From the NCBI RefSeq assembly GCF_004310335.1, contig NZ_SIRS01000001.1:682001-746000 (forward strand): 64,000 nucleotides of DNA, read 5' to 3'. Under the pieces are notes generated by a model. That model saw nothing but the letters and a program-made list of their open reading frames with translations, had not been told where the DNA came from and made no database searches. Positions 28,934-37,743 of the stretch are shown piece by piece (the stretch's first letter is position 1; every line of letters starts with the position of its first letter). The DNA comes from Hyunsoonleella pacifica. GTDB taxonomy: Bacteria > Bacteroidota > Bacteroidia > Flavobacteriales > Flavobacteriaceae. The translations under genes were made by a program, and so were the position numbers.

Positions 28934-30109
28934 ATGAAAAACCTACTACAATTTACCCTAGTATTATTATGTCTTATTGTTACAAATAAAACAATAGCTC
29001 AACAGGATAAAACTATGTATATTTTTGGGCATAGTCTTATTGTTCATGCCACAGATTCTGATGAAACCACAGTTCCTCACTGGTTACATTTATTAGCTCA
29101 AGAAGCAGAACATAGTGTTTCGGTTTCAGGACAATATGGATTTTTACCACAACACGCTAATCTTCCGCCTATTTCACAATGGGGATTTAGTGAAGTACCA
29201 TCAGCGTGGGATTCTGATACTCAAAATTTTTCAGAAGCTAACTTTAATACCTTTTTATTAACAGCTGCAAATTTTGTACAATATCAGCCCTCTAATGTTA
29301 ACTATTTTGGAAATCCAACAACATCTCCTGTATCTGCTACTATAGATATTGTAGATTGGATTGATAATCAAGAAGCGAATGCTGTAACTTACATTTATGA
29401 GAATTGGCCAGATATGGCTGGTTTTATAGCTGGAGAAGGTTTTCCTCCATCAGAAACTGAGTTTGAAAATTATAATAATTACACACTTGGAGACTTTCAC
29501 ACTTGGTGGATTGATTATCAGGATTTTGTACACGCTGCACGCCCAAGTGAAAATGTTAGAATGATTCCTGTTGGACCAGTTTTAAGTAAGCTGTTAACAG
29601 AAACACCTTTAAGTCAAATCCCTATTTTAGACTTATATGAAGATAACGCACCACATGGAGAGCCAACACTTTATTTTTTAGCGAGTTTAATAACTTATAT
29701 GGCAATTTATGAAGAAAAGGCTCCAGTAACCTATACAATTCCTAATACTGTAAATGCATTAGTTCAAAATAACTTTCAAAATACAATAGATTTTATTTGG
29801 AATGAGTTATTAGCATTCAACTATAGTAATGGAAGTAGTAGGGTTTTTGTTAACAATCCATTACATACTGGTTCTATAGATTACAATGAAATATCTGTAT
29901 ACCCTAACCCCACAAAAGATATCATTCATGTAGTTAATCATAATACCTCTTATACGTTTGAGTTATTTGATGCTAAAGGATTAAAGATAGATCAAAAGTT
30001 AGATGTAGTAGATGGGGGTATAAACATTTCAAATTTATCTGATGGTTTATACCTTTTAAAATTAAATATTGGAGAAGATCAAATCATAAAAAAGATCATT
30101 AAAAATTAA
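28934..30109 (+). CDS. T9SS cargo protein with SGNH-hydrolase-like fold
   Basis: 391 residues from the ATG at 28934, which starts a signal peptide ending A-Q (1-22). A G-H-S-L motif at about residue 33 resembles the GDSL/SGNH nucleophile block and D-N-A-P-H-G followed by Y-F-L-A-S-L-I-T-Y near 240 fits the Asp/His block of such hydrolases. C-terminal sorting domain (V-Y-P-N-P-T near 322, G-L-Y-L-L-K-L near 378). It could be a surface esterase or acetylesterase acting on polysaccharides; the substrate is not predictable. Own promoter region and terminator. Confidence 0.7.
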   Translation: MKNLLQFTLVLLCLIVTNKTIAQQDKTMYIFGHSLIVHATDSDETTVPHWLHLLAQEAEHSVSVSGQYGFLPQHANLPPISQWGFSEVPSAWDSDTQNFSEANFNTFLLTAANFVQYQPSNVNYFGNPTTSPVSATIDIVDWIDNQEANAVTYIYENWPDMAGFIAGEGFPPSETEFENYNNYTLGDFHTWWIDYQDFVHAARPSENVRMIPVGPVLSKLLTETPLSQIPILDLYEDNAPHGEPTLYFLASLITYMAIYEEKAPVTYTIPNTVNALVQNNFQNTIDFIWNELLAFNYSNGSSRVFVNNPLHTGSIDYNEISVYPNPTKDIIHVVNHNTSYTFELFDAKGLKIDQKLDVVDGGINISNLSDGLYLLKLNIGEDQIIKKIIKN

Positions 30110-30131
30110 AAACTATATTTTGTTTGTTCAT

Positions 30132-30171
30132 ATGCATCTTTATATTTTTTTGATATAAAGGTGCATTTTTT
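30132..30171 (+). terminator. Terminator of SGNH-like gene
   Basis: ATGCATCTTTATAT (30132-30145) pairs with ATATAAAGGTGCAT (30153-30166) with one mismatch, followed by a T-run. Confidence 0.88.
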
Positions 30172-30238
30172 CATTAGTTATAGTTGATAATTTTTTAATC
30201 ACTATAAAACCAATATTTTTGAGGCATAGAAATAACAT

Positions 30239-31468
30239 ATGTCATTTTCATCCCATATTACATCTGATTATTACCCTAAACGATTAGCAGTAAAACTAAA
30301 CGCTAAAGGCGAACAGTTTGTTTTAAAAGAGCATCCATGGGTTTTTTCAAATAGTATTACTAAAATAAGCAATGGTGCCAAAACAGGAGATTTAGCTGTT
30401 GTTTTTAGCAAACATAAAAACCGTGTCATTGGTTTGGGTTTATATGATGCCAATTCTCCAATCCGAATAAAAATGCTGCATTCAGGAATGGAAAAGGTAG
30501 AAATTAATGCGCTTTTTTTTCAAAATAAAATTAAAGAAGCTTTTAAAAAACGTAAGACCTTACTAGATACTAATACGGATAGTTACCGTTTACTTTTTGG
30601 CGAGAATGATGGTTTTCCTGGATTAATAGCCGATGTATATGCTTCAGTTTTAGTAGTAAAAGTATATTCTGAAATATGGCTGCCTTATTTAGAAGATATC
30701 ATACATTTTTTGCAAGATATTTCAAACGCTGAAACAGTAGTTATTAGATTGAGTAGAAGCTTAGAAAATTCTATTTCTCATCAATTAAAAAATGGAGATG
30801 TAGTTTTTGGTACTTTAGATAATGAAGTTGTGGAGTTTATAGAGCATGGTGTAAAGTTTTCTGCAAACGTTATTAAAGGTCATAAAACCGGTTATTTTTT
30901 AGATCATCGTCATAATAGGAAACAAGTAGGAGAGTGGAGTAACGGTAAAACAGTTTTAGATGTGTTTTCTTATGCAGGAGGATTTTCAGTACATGCATTG
31001 GCAAATGGAGCAAAAGAAGTTATTAGTTTAGATATTAGTAAACAAGCTTTGGAAATTGCTATTCAAAATGGAAAGTTAAATACGTATTCTGGAACTCATA
31101 AAACCATTGTAGGAGATGCTTTTAAAGAATTAAAACAACTTATAAAAAATAAAGTCACTTTTGATGTAGTGGTTATAGATCCACCAAGTTTTGCAAAACA
31201 AGCTTCTGAAATAGATTTAGCAAAGAAAAAATATGCGCAACTTGCCGAATTAGGAGTTAAACTAACTTCAAAAAATGGCTTGCTAGTACTTTGTTCATGT
31301 TCCTCAAGGGTTACTTCTCAAGCTTTTTTTGATATAAATAAACAAATACTATCTTCAAAAAAAAGAAACTATTGTCTAACGCTAAAAACCCAACATGATG
31401 TAGATCATCCCATCAGTTTTCCTGAAGGGGCTTACCTTAAATCCGGATATTATCGGTTTTTAGACTAA
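30239..31468 (+). CDS. Class I SAM-dependent rRNA methyltransferase (RlmI-like)
   Basis: 409 residues. N-terminal PUA domain (about 15-85, E-H-P-W-V-F-S-N-S-I), EEHEH-like middle region, C-terminal Rossmann methyltransferase with S-Y-A-G-G-F-S-V-H-A (SAM motif), V-V-I-D-P-P-S-F-A-K and the catalytic Cys region L-C-S-C-S. Architecture and length match RlmI, which makes m5C1962 in 23S rRNA; the exact target is inferred. Confidence 0.9.
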   Translation: MSFSSHITSDYYPKRLAVKLNAKGEQFVLKEHPWVFSNSITKISNGAKTGDLAVVFSKHKNRVIGLGLYDANSPIRIKMLHSGMEKVEINALFFQNKIKEAFKKRKTLLDTNTDSYRLLFGENDGFPGLIADVYASVLVVKVYSEIWLPYLEDIIHFLQDISNAETVVIRLSRSLENSISHQLKNGDVVFGTLDNEVVEFIEHGVKFSANVIKGHKTGYFLDHRHNRKQVGEWSNGKTVLDVFSYAGGFSVHALANGAKEVISLDISKQALEIAIQNGKLNTYSGTHKTIVGDAFKELKQLIKNKVTFDVVVIDPPSFAKQASEIDLAKKKYAQLAELGVKLTSKNGLLVLCSCSSRVTSQAFFDINKQILSSKKRNYCLTLKTQHDVDHPISFPEGAYLKSGYYRFLD

Positions 31469-31697
31469 GGAAATTACTTTCTGTAATACAATAGCGTTTT
31501 TATTAAGTTTTTCTAAAAATTAAATTAAGTAACTGATAAATAATTAGTTGTATGAATTAAAACTATTTATTATTACTTTTCATTTTGACATAGTTATATA
31601 TCAAAAAAGCAGCTGTAGTAATGTTACTTTTTTGCTCATCGCCAATTAAATACTATGCATGCATAATAATTTGTATATTTGGTAAAACTTTTATCTG

Positions 31698-32645
31698 ATG
31701 GCTAGGCAATTAACAGATTTACTAAATATTAAGTATCCAATTATTCAAGCCCCAATGTTTTTGGTTTCAAATGTACCTATGGTTAAAGAAGCTATGCATG
31801 GTGGTATTGCTGGATGTATTCCTGCTTTAAACTACAGAACTTTAGATGAGCTTAGGTTTGCTTCACGTGAATTAAAGGCATCAAAACCAAATGGAGGTTC
31901 CTTCGGGTTTAATTTAATAGTAAATAAGTCCAATGTAAAATATAGAGGACAGTTAGAAGTAATTTGTGAAGAAGGTTGCGATTTTATTATTACTTCTTTA
32001 GGTAGCCCTGAAGAAACCATAAATGAAGCACATAAAGTAGGTATTAAAGTGTTTTGTGATGTAACCGATTTAAAGTTTGCTAAAAAGGTGGAAGGATTAG
32101 GAGCTGATGCTATAATAGCAGTTAATAATGAAGCAGGAGGTCATCGAGGAAATATATCACCAGAATATTTAATTAAAGAGTTGAGTGAAAACTGTAGCAT
32201 TCCAATAATTTCAGCCGGTGGTGTAGGATGTAAAGCTGATGTAGATAAAATGTTAGCTTATGGAGCTGCTGGAGTATCTGTAGGTAGTCCTTTTATAGCA
32301 TCTGTAGAGGCAAACGTTACAGAGGAGTATAAGCAAGCATGTGTAGATTATGGTGCGGAAGATATTGTAATGACTGAGCGCATCTCAGGGACACCTTGTA
32401 CTGTGATTAATACCCCTTATGTTAAGAAAATAGGAACAAAATCTACATGGATTGAAAACCTATTAAATAAAAATCGTAAACTAAAAAAGTGGGTAAAAAT
32501 GATACGTTTTTCAATTGGTATGAATGCAACAAAAAATGCAGCTACAAAAGCCACTTATAAAACAGTTTGGGTTGCAGGACCTAGTATAGAACATACAAAA
32601 GCAATTTTACCAGTCAAGAGTATTATCAAGAAGTTAGTAAACTAA
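31698..32645 (+). CDS. FMN-dependent nitronate monooxygenase-like protein
   Basis: 315 residues with a TIM-barrel flavin fold: Y-P-I-I-Q-A-P-M-F at the N-terminus, N-N-E-A-G-G-H-R-G near 150-158 (catalytic His region), I-I-S-A-G-G-V-G and G-A-A-G-V-S-V-G-S-P-F for FMN phosphate. Related to 2-nitropropane dioxygenase and to FabK-type enoyl-ACP reductases; the substrate is not certain. Upstream TATATTTG (31674-31681) fits a Bacteroidota -7 element. Convergent with the next gene. Confidence 0.85.
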   Translation: MARQLTDLLNIKYPIIQAPMFLVSNVPMVKEAMHGGIAGCIPALNYRTLDELRFASRELKASKPNGGSFGFNLIVNKSNVKYRGQLEVICEEGCDFIITSLGSPEETINEAHKVGIKVFCDVTDLKFAKKVEGLGADAIIAVNNEAGGHRGNISPEYLIKELSENCSIPIISAGGVGCKADVDKMLAYGAAGVSVGSPFIASVEANVTEEYKQACVDYGAEDIVMTERISGTPCTVINTPYVKKIGTKSTWIENLLNKNRKLKKWVKMIRFSIGMNATKNAATKATYKTVWVAGPSIEHTKAILPVKSIIKKLVN

Positions 32646-32680
32646 AATAGCTCAATAATTTTAAAAACTTGGTTTCTTTA

Positions 32681-33064
32681 CTATTCTACAATTACCATTT
32701 TAAACCTCAAATCGTTAGGCTGAATTTCATTATGCATCATAACACAGGTGTAGCCATCATTACTTGTATCAGTAATCACTACCTTGAATATTTTTCCAAC
32801 AGCATGCTCATATTTTTTTTGAGATACTTTGCTACATGTAAGTGTAAATTCGCAATCTGATAACCACTTTATATCATTATGTATAATAAGACCAGTAGTG
32901 GCATTGGTTTCTATCTGTTCGGCATTGGTTCTGGTAATTCTCCATTCAGAATACAAGATATCATCATACTCAAAATTACCTGTTTTGTAATCTGAACATG
33001 ATATTTCTTGACCAAAAGTGCTTAGGGAGAATATAGAAAACAGTAAAATAACTAGCTTTCTCAT
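32681..33064 (-). CDS. Hypothetical exported protein
   Basis: 127 residues with a signal peptide ending F-G-Q (1-18). The mature part is beta-rich with four cysteines (two could pair) and ends K-M-V-I-V-E. The shape recalls small periplasmic DNA-binding-transfer or lipocalin-like proteins of Bacteroidota, but no family can be named. Single gene, 142 bases after an independent minus-strand gene. Confidence 0.7.
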   Translation of the reverse strand: MRKLVILLFSIFSLSTFGQEISCSDYKTGNFEYDDILYSEWRITRTNAEQIETNATTGLIIHNDIKWLSDCEFTLTCSKVSQKKYEHAVGKIFKVVITDTSNDGYTCVMMHNEIQPNDLRFKMVIVE

Positions 33065-33153
33065 ATTACATGGGGTGTTGGTTACTTGTCATAAATATAA
33101 TACTTTTTTATTAAGTAGGAAAGGTATCACATGTAAATATGATTTTAAGACAT

Positions 33154-33185
33154 AAAAAAGCCTCATTTGTTTTGACAATGAGGCT
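33154..33185 (-). terminator. Terminator of the NTF2-like gene
   Basis: AGCCTCATT and AATGAGGCT form a perfect 9-bp stem followed by T6 on the minus strand, 21 bases after the stop of the gene at 33207. Confidence 0.9.
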
Positions 33186-33206
33186 ATCAATTTAAATTTT
33201 TAAGAT

Positions 33207-33569
33207 TTACATTGTGTAAAAAAATTGCTCAAAAACAATTTTTCCGTCGTTAACCTCAAATACACAAACTTCTTCCATTTGTTGTCTACCCCTATCTTTA
33301 AACGTCACATCGAAACTCATTTTACTTGTAAAATGATTACCAGCAATAATTGGGTCGCTGATGTCGCCACCATGAAACTCAACAACATTATCGAGCCATT
33401 GCTTACTTTTTTCGTAAACCTCTTGTTTGCCTGTTACTACTTCCCCGTAAGGAACACCAGGCATTTCTTTACTGGTAACATTATTACCATAAAGTTGTTC
33501 AATGCATTCTAAATTTTTCCCCTCTCGACACATTTGTGCCCATTGGTTTGCTACTTCTTGTGTACTCAT
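33207..33569 (-). CDS. Cytoplasmic SnoaL/NTF2-like protein
   Basis: 120 residues, no signal peptide. Typical small NTF2-like fold: V-A-N-Q-W-A-Q-M-C helix at the start, F-T-S-K-M-S-F-D-V-T-F-K-D strands and a C-terminal V-C-V-F-E-V-N-D-G-K-I-V-F-E-Q-F-F-Y. Members range from polyketide cyclases to binding proteins; function not predictable. Own terminator, monocistronic. Confidence 0.82.
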   Translation of the reverse strand: MSTQEVANQWAQMCREGKNLECIEQLYGNNVTSKEMPGVPYGEVVTGKQEVYEKSKQWLDNVVEFHGGDISDPIIAGNHFTSKMSFDVTFKDRGRQQMEEVCVFEVNDGKIVFEQFFYTM

Positions 33570-33734
33570 AATATTTTAGTTGTTTTTGATTGTGCCTTAA
33601 AAGTATGGAAATATTAAAAGTAACTATCTTAATAAAATGTTATCATTTAATTAGAATACAAAAGTAGAGAGTGATAATCTTATTAGATAATACTCATAGA
33701 ATTAACGTAACCATTCTTAAAATATTTGCAATAA

Positions 33735-33761
33735 AAAAGCCATCTCAATAAGATGGCTTTT
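33735..33761. terminator. Bidirectional-looking terminator after yceI
   Basis: AAAAGCCATCT and AGATGGCTTTT form a perfect 11-bp stem with A and T runs on both sides, 31 bases after the YceI lipoprotein stop (minus strand). Its stem sequence is nearly the same as the terminator at 5771. Confidence 0.9.
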
Positions 33762-33792
33762 ACAATTAATTGAGTTAGTCACTACTCTTACA

Positions 33793-34449
33793 TTAAGCTT
33801 TCTTTGCTGTAATATTTACTTTAAGTTCAATATCATCATTGATAAACTTATCCCCCAAATCTCCAAAAATAGATTTAGATTTATATTTTATATCCCATTT
33901 AGTTCTATCCACAGTAAATGCTTCACTAGTAAGTGTCATAGAATCCTCAGTAGTGCTTACAATAACAGGAAAAGTAATATTTTGTTTAATACCTTTTATA
34001 GCTAAGTTACCAGACAGCATGGTTTTTCCATCAACTTCACTTAATCCTGTTACTTCAAAAGCAGCATTAGCATGGTTTTCAACATCAAAAAAATCTGGAC
34101 TTTTTAAATGTCCGACTAAGTCAGCATTTCCTTTTTTATCAGCAGGAATATCTAAAACGGTAATAGATGTCATATCCGCCAAGAAAGAACCGCTTTCAAC
34201 ATTAGTACCATTCATTTTAATAACTCCAGATTCTAAATTTATAGTACCATTGTGAGATCCTGCAGGTTTAAACCCTTTCCATTCTATGGTAGAAGCACCA
34301 GCATCAGCAATATATTTTGTAGCTTCTACTTTAGCTTCAGCGGCAGTTTTCACATCTGAAGTTTCAGCTTCTTTTGCTTTGTCTTTGCATGATGCAAGTG
34401 AAATAGATAATGCACTTATAAAAAGTATGATTTTAAGACTTTTTTTCAT
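33793..34449 (-). CDS. YceI family lipoprotein
   Basis: 218 residues. Lipobox S-L-A-S-C21 after a hydrophobic leader makes it a lipoprotein. The mature part has the YceI lipocalin-like barrel: A-S-T-I-E-W-K-G-F-K, G-H-L-K-S-P-D-F-F-D-V, F-E-V-T-G-L and W-D-I-K-Y-K-S motifs. YceI proteins bind isoprenoid-type lipids such as polyprenyl quinones in the periplasm. Divergent from grpE with 166 bases between; its promoter lies in the shared region. Confidence 0.92.
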   Translation of the reverse strand: MKKSLKIILFISALSISLASCKDKAKEAETSDVKTAAEAKVEATKYIADAGASTIEWKGFKPAGSHNGTINLESGVIKMNGTNVESGSFLADMTSITVLDIPADKKGNADLVGHLKSPDFFDVENHANAAFEVTGLSEVDGKTMLSGNLAIKGIKQNITFPVIVSTTEDSMTLTSEAFTVDRTKWDIKYKSKSIFGDLGDKFINDDIELKVNITAKKA

Positions 34450-34541
34450 TATTGTAGTTTTTTTATTAGAATACCAAATGTAATCAATTTGTTTTACAGA
34501 ATAAAAAAAAAGTTAAACAAAATTTTTGTTAAAAAAAGTTG

Positions 34542-34581
34542 TGACAATATGGCATTTTAGTAATAATGGCAGTACTTTTGC
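34542..34581 (+). promoter_or_regulatory. grpE-dnaJ upstream module: inverted repeat plus sigma54-like -24/-12
   Basis: TGACA-N3-TGGCA (34542-34554), 12 bases, TGGCA (34567-34571), six bases, TTGC (34578-34581). GG-N10-GC is the exact sigma54 -24/-12 spacing. Spacing of all four blocks equals the dnaK module. 34 bases separate it from the grpE ATG. A TACTTTTG that could serve as a -7 element of the ordinary sigma factor overlaps the second half, so both readings stay open. Confidence 0.6.
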
Positions 34582-34615
34582 CAACCAAAATATAGCAGTA
34601 TTAATTTAATACACG

Positions 34616-35182
34616 ATGAGTAAGAAAAACAAAGAAAAGGATATAAAAACAGAACAATCTAACGGGTTAGAAAACGAGACTGTTGCAGTTGAAGAACAAG
34701 ATGTTAACGAAGCTACCACTGAAGAACTATCTGCTGAAGATAAATTAAAAGAAGAGTTTCAAAATGAAAAAGATAAGTTTTTACGCTTATTTGCTGAATT
34801 TGAAAACTATAAAAAACGCACATCAAGAGAGCGTGTAGAGTTATTTAAAACAGCTGGTAAAGAAATAATGTTAGAGTTATTACCAGTTCTTGATGATTTT
34901 GAGCGCGCTTTAACTCATATTGAAGATGATAAAGAAGCAGAAGAATTGCGAAAAGGTGTATTGTTAATTTATCAAAAATTATTATCAACACTAGAGAAAA
35001 AAGGACTTTTAGTAGTAGAAGTAGCTCAAGGAGATGTTTTTGATGCCGAAATACATACGGCAATTACACAAATTCCTGCACCAAGTCATGATTTAAAAGG
35101 AAAAATTGTTGATGTTGTTGAAAAGGGATATAAGTTAGGGGATACAATTATTCGTTTTCCAAAAGTAGTAGTTGGTCAATAA
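34616..35182 (+). CDS. grpE: Nucleotide exchange factor GrpE
   Basis: 188 residues. An acidic, Lys/Glu-rich tail and a long coiled-coil (about 40-90, E-N-Y-K-K-R-T-S-R-E-R) precede the beta-wing domain (D-D-F-E-R-A-L, G-V-L-L-I-Y-Q-K-L, and the family end V-V-E-K-G-Y-K-L-G-D-T-I-I-R-F-P-K-V-V-V-G). It releases ADP from DnaK and acts as a thermosensor. Co-transcribed with dnaJ, 9 bases downstream. Confidence 0.97.
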   Translation: MSKKNKEKDIKTEQSNGLENETVAVEEQDVNEATTEELSAEDKLKEEFQNEKDKFLRLFAEFENYKKRTSRERVELFKTAGKEIMLELLPVLDDFERALTHIEDDKEAEELRKGVLLIYQKLLSTLEKKGLLVVEVAQGDVFDAEIHTAITQIPAPSHDLKGKIVDVVEKGYKLGDTIIRFPKVVVGQ

Positions 35183-35191
35183 AACAAAATC

Positions 35192-36307
35192 ATGGCGAAG
35201 AGAGATTATTACGAAGTTTTAGGAGTAAGTAAAGGCGCAAGTGCAGGTGAGATAAAAAAGGCTTATAGAAAGAAAGCTATTGAGTTTCATCCTGACAAAA
35301 ATCCTGATAATAAAGATGCAGAAGCTAAATTTAAGGAAGCAGCTGAAGCGTATGAGATATTAAGTGATGCTGATAAAAAGGCACGTTATGATCAGTTTGG
35401 TCATCAAGCTTTTGAAGGTGGTGGCGGCTTTGGCGGAGGCGGTATGAATATGGATGATATCTTTAGCCAGTTTGGAGATATTTTTGGCGGTGCTTTTGGC
35501 GGTGGTGGATTCTCTGGATTTGGTGGAGGCGGACAACGTCGTGTAAAAGGTAGTAACCTTCGCATACGTGTTAAGTTAACTTTAGAAGAGATTGCTAATG
35601 GTGTAGAGAAAAAAATTAAAGTTAAGCGTAAAATTCAAGCACCAGGCACTTCTTATAAAACATGTTCTACATGTCAAGGTACAGGACAAGTTACCAGAAT
35701 TACAAATACTATTTTAGGTAGAATGCAAACCTCTGCACCCTGTAATGTATGTGGTGGAGCAGGACAAATTATTGATAAAAAACCTGCCGATGCAGATGCA
35801 CAAGGTTTAAAAGTGGCCGAAGAAACGGTTTCTATAAAAATACCTGCTGGTGTTGTTGATGGGATGCAACTTAAAGTATCAGGCAAAGGTAATGAAGCTC
35901 CTGGCAATGGTATTTCTGGAGATTTATTAGTTGCAATTGAAGAAGTAGAGCATTCTCGATTACAGAGAGAAGGAGACAATCTACACTATGATTTGTATGT
36001 TAGTTTTCCAGAAGCAGTATTAGGAACTTCCAAAGAAATTGATACCGTTACAGGTAAGGTTCGTATAAAAGTAGAAGCAGGTGTGCAATCAGGAAAAATT
36101 TTACGTTTACGCGGAAAAGGTATTCCAAGTTTGAATGGTTACGGAAAAGGAGATTTGTTAGTTCATGTAAATGTTTGGACGCCTAAAACATTAAATAAAG
36201 AACAACGTCAGTTTTTTGAAGAGATGTTAGAAGATGATCATTTTTCCCCAAAACCAGAGAGTTCTGATAAGTCATTCTTTGAAAAAGTAAAGGATATGTT
36301 CTCTTAA
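35192..36307 (+). CDS. dnaJ: Co-chaperone DnaJ with reduced zinc domain
   Basis: 371 residues. J domain with H33-P-D35 (activates DnaK ATPase), Gly/Phe-rich linker (about 74-114), zinc region, substrate-binding C-terminal domains and a [11 protein letters not shown] tail. Only two CxxCxGxG motifs are found, C158-S-T-C-Q-G-T-G and C184-N-V-C-G-G-A-G; the classical protein has four. By position these are motifs 2 and 3, which build zinc centre II; centre I (motifs 1 and 4) is missing. Reading frame is intact and the flanking regions are normal, so it is a lineage feature and not damage. Confidence 0.96.
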   Translation: MAKRDYYEVLGVSKGASAGEIKKAYRKKAIEFHPDKNPDNKDAEAKFKEAAEAYEILSDADKKARYDQFGHQAFEGGGGFGGGGMNMDDIFSQFGDIFGGAFGGGGFSGFGGGGQRRVKGSNLRIRVKLTLEEIANGVEKKIKVKRKIQAPGTSYKTCSTCQGTGQVTRITNTILGRMQTSAPCNVCGGAGQIIDKKPADADAQGLKVAEETVSIKIPAGVVDGMQLKVSGKGNEAPGNGISGDLLVAIEEVEHSRLQREGDNLHYDLYVSFPEAVLGTSKEIDTVTGKVRIKVEAGVQSGKILRLRGKGIPSLNGYGKGDLLVHVNVWTPKTLNKEQRQFFEEMLEDDHFSPKPESSDKSFFEKVKDMFS

Positions 36308-36532
36308 TAAAAATTATTACACAGGTCTTTAAATACAATCAATACCTGTAAATATTTACTTTTTAGGATATAAATTTACTAGTTTCAACTTTAGATTTTC
36401 TAGAATATTAATGATAAGATTGAAGATAGTTTAACAGATTAAAAAAAATCCGTAGTAAAATGGAATTTTTTATGTAAGGCGCAACTTATCTTGATAGTTT
36501 TGCTATTAGTTAAGAAAAAAAAACTATCTTTG
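36308..36532. other. Non-coding region after dnaJ
   Basis: 225 AT-rich bases with no open frame. TATCTTTG (36525-36532) fits the Bacteroidota -7 consensus TAnnTTTG with a TTG 22 bases before it (36500-36502), directly upstream of two consecutive hairpins, so a short RNA could begin there. Beyond the hairpins, 36624-36805 holds only the promoter region of the ABC operon. Confidence 0.35.
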
Positions 36533-36570
36533 ATTATCGCTAATTAATATTAGTGATAATTTTTCTTTTT
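36533..36570 (+). terminator. First of two tandem terminator hairpins
   Basis: ATTATCGCTAAT and ATTAGTGATAAT form a 12-bp stem with one G-T pair and a four-base loop, followed by TTTTCTTTTT. 225 bases from the dnaJ stop. Confidence 0.8.
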
Positions 36571-36585
36571 CATAGCAATTTTTTT

Positions 36586-36623
36586 CCCATCCTTAGTTTT
36601 AATTAAGGATGGGTTTTGTTTTT
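36586..36623 (+). terminator. Second tandem terminator hairpin
   Basis: CCCATCCTTA (36586-36595) and TAAGGATGGG (36604-36613) form a perfect 10-bp stem followed by TTTTGTTTTT. Only 15 bases behind the first hairpin. Confidence 0.85.
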
Positions 36624-36805
36624 ATAGATAAACCCAATGAGAATCAGTGTTTTTATAGTATTAAGCACTATACGTTTTTGAAATATTAGACCAAAAATAG
36701 AAAGTAGTCACTTGTCAATTCTTCCCATATTAATTTACTTGTTTAGAGTTTAACGAACTCATATACATTTAATATCTTTACATTTCTTTTAATTAAAAAT
36801 TGTGC

Positions 36806-37741
36806 ATGGATAAGCTATTAGAAGTTACTGATGCAAGTAAAAAATTTGGAGATTTTACTGCATTAAACAATGTTTCTATAACTGTACCCAAAGGTAGTAT
36901 TTACGGACTTTTAGGACCTAATGGAGCAGGGAAAACCACTTTAATTCGAATTATAAATCAAATTACTTTACCAGATTCAGGTTCTGTGATTCTTGATGGA
37001 GAGCATTTAAATGAGTCGCATATAAAGGATATTGGTTATTTACCTGAAGAACGCGGTTTGTACAAGTCTATGAAAGTGGGGGAGCAAGCTATGTATTTAG
37101 CGCAATTAAAGGGGTTAAGTAAATCAGTAGCTAAAGAGCGACTTCAATATTGGTTTGATAGGTTAGAAATTGGAGACTGGTGGAACAAGAAAATACAAGA
37201 GCTATCAAAAGGAATGGCTCAAAAAATACAGTTTGTAGTTACTGTTTTGCATGAACCTAAATTATTAATTTTTGATGAGCCCTTTTCTGGTTTTGATCCA
37301 ATTAACGCTAATTTAATTAAAGATGAAATTTTAAGGTTACGTGATAACGGTGCTACAGTTATCTTTTCAACACATCGCATGGAATCAGTTGAAGAACTTT
37401 GTGATGATATTGCGCTAATTCATAAATCCAATAAAATTTTGGACGGGAAAATTCTCGATGTAAAGCGTGCATATAAATCCAATACATTTGAAGTCGGTAT
37501 TAATTCTAGTAATAATATTGCCTTAGAAAAGCTATTATCAGATAAATTTGAAACGTCATTGGCAAATTTCAAAACCTTAAACAATGAGTTAAAGTTAAAC
37601 ATTAAAATATCTGAAAATCAATCCTCTAACGATTTGTTGAGTTTTTTAATGTCACAAGGAGAAGTGTCTCATTTTGTAGAACTTATACCTAGTGTTAACG
37701 ATATTTTTATTCAAACAGTAACCAATAATAACCTGCAGTAA
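36806..37741 (+). CDS. ABC transporter ATP-binding protein (NatA-like)
   Basis: 311 residues from the ATG at 36806 (an in-frame TTG two codons earlier is less likely). Walker A G37-P-N-G-A-G-K-T44, signature L-S-K-G-M-A-Q-K, Walker B L-L-I-F-D-E-P-F-S-G-F-D, H-loop F-S-T-H-R. The C-terminal 80 residues follow the DUF4162 pattern of NatA-type exporters. Pairs with the permease 2 bases downstream. Probable Na+ or drug exporter; the substrate is not known. Confidence 0.93.
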   Translation: MDKLLEVTDASKKFGDFTALNNVSITVPKGSIYGLLGPNGAGKTTLIRIINQITLPDSGSVILDGEHLNESHIKDIGYLPEERGLYKSMKVGEQAMYLAQLKGLSKSVAKERLQYWFDRLEIGDWWNKKIQELSKGMAQKIQFVVTVLHEPKLLIFDEPFSGFDPINANLIKDEILRLRDNGATVIFSTHRMESVEELCDDIALIHKSNKILDGKILDVKRAYKSNTFEVGINSSNNIALEKLLSDKFETSLANFKTLNNELKLNIKISENQSSNDLLSFLMSQGEVSHFVELIPSVNDIFIQTVTNNNLQ

Positions 37742-37743
37742 TT

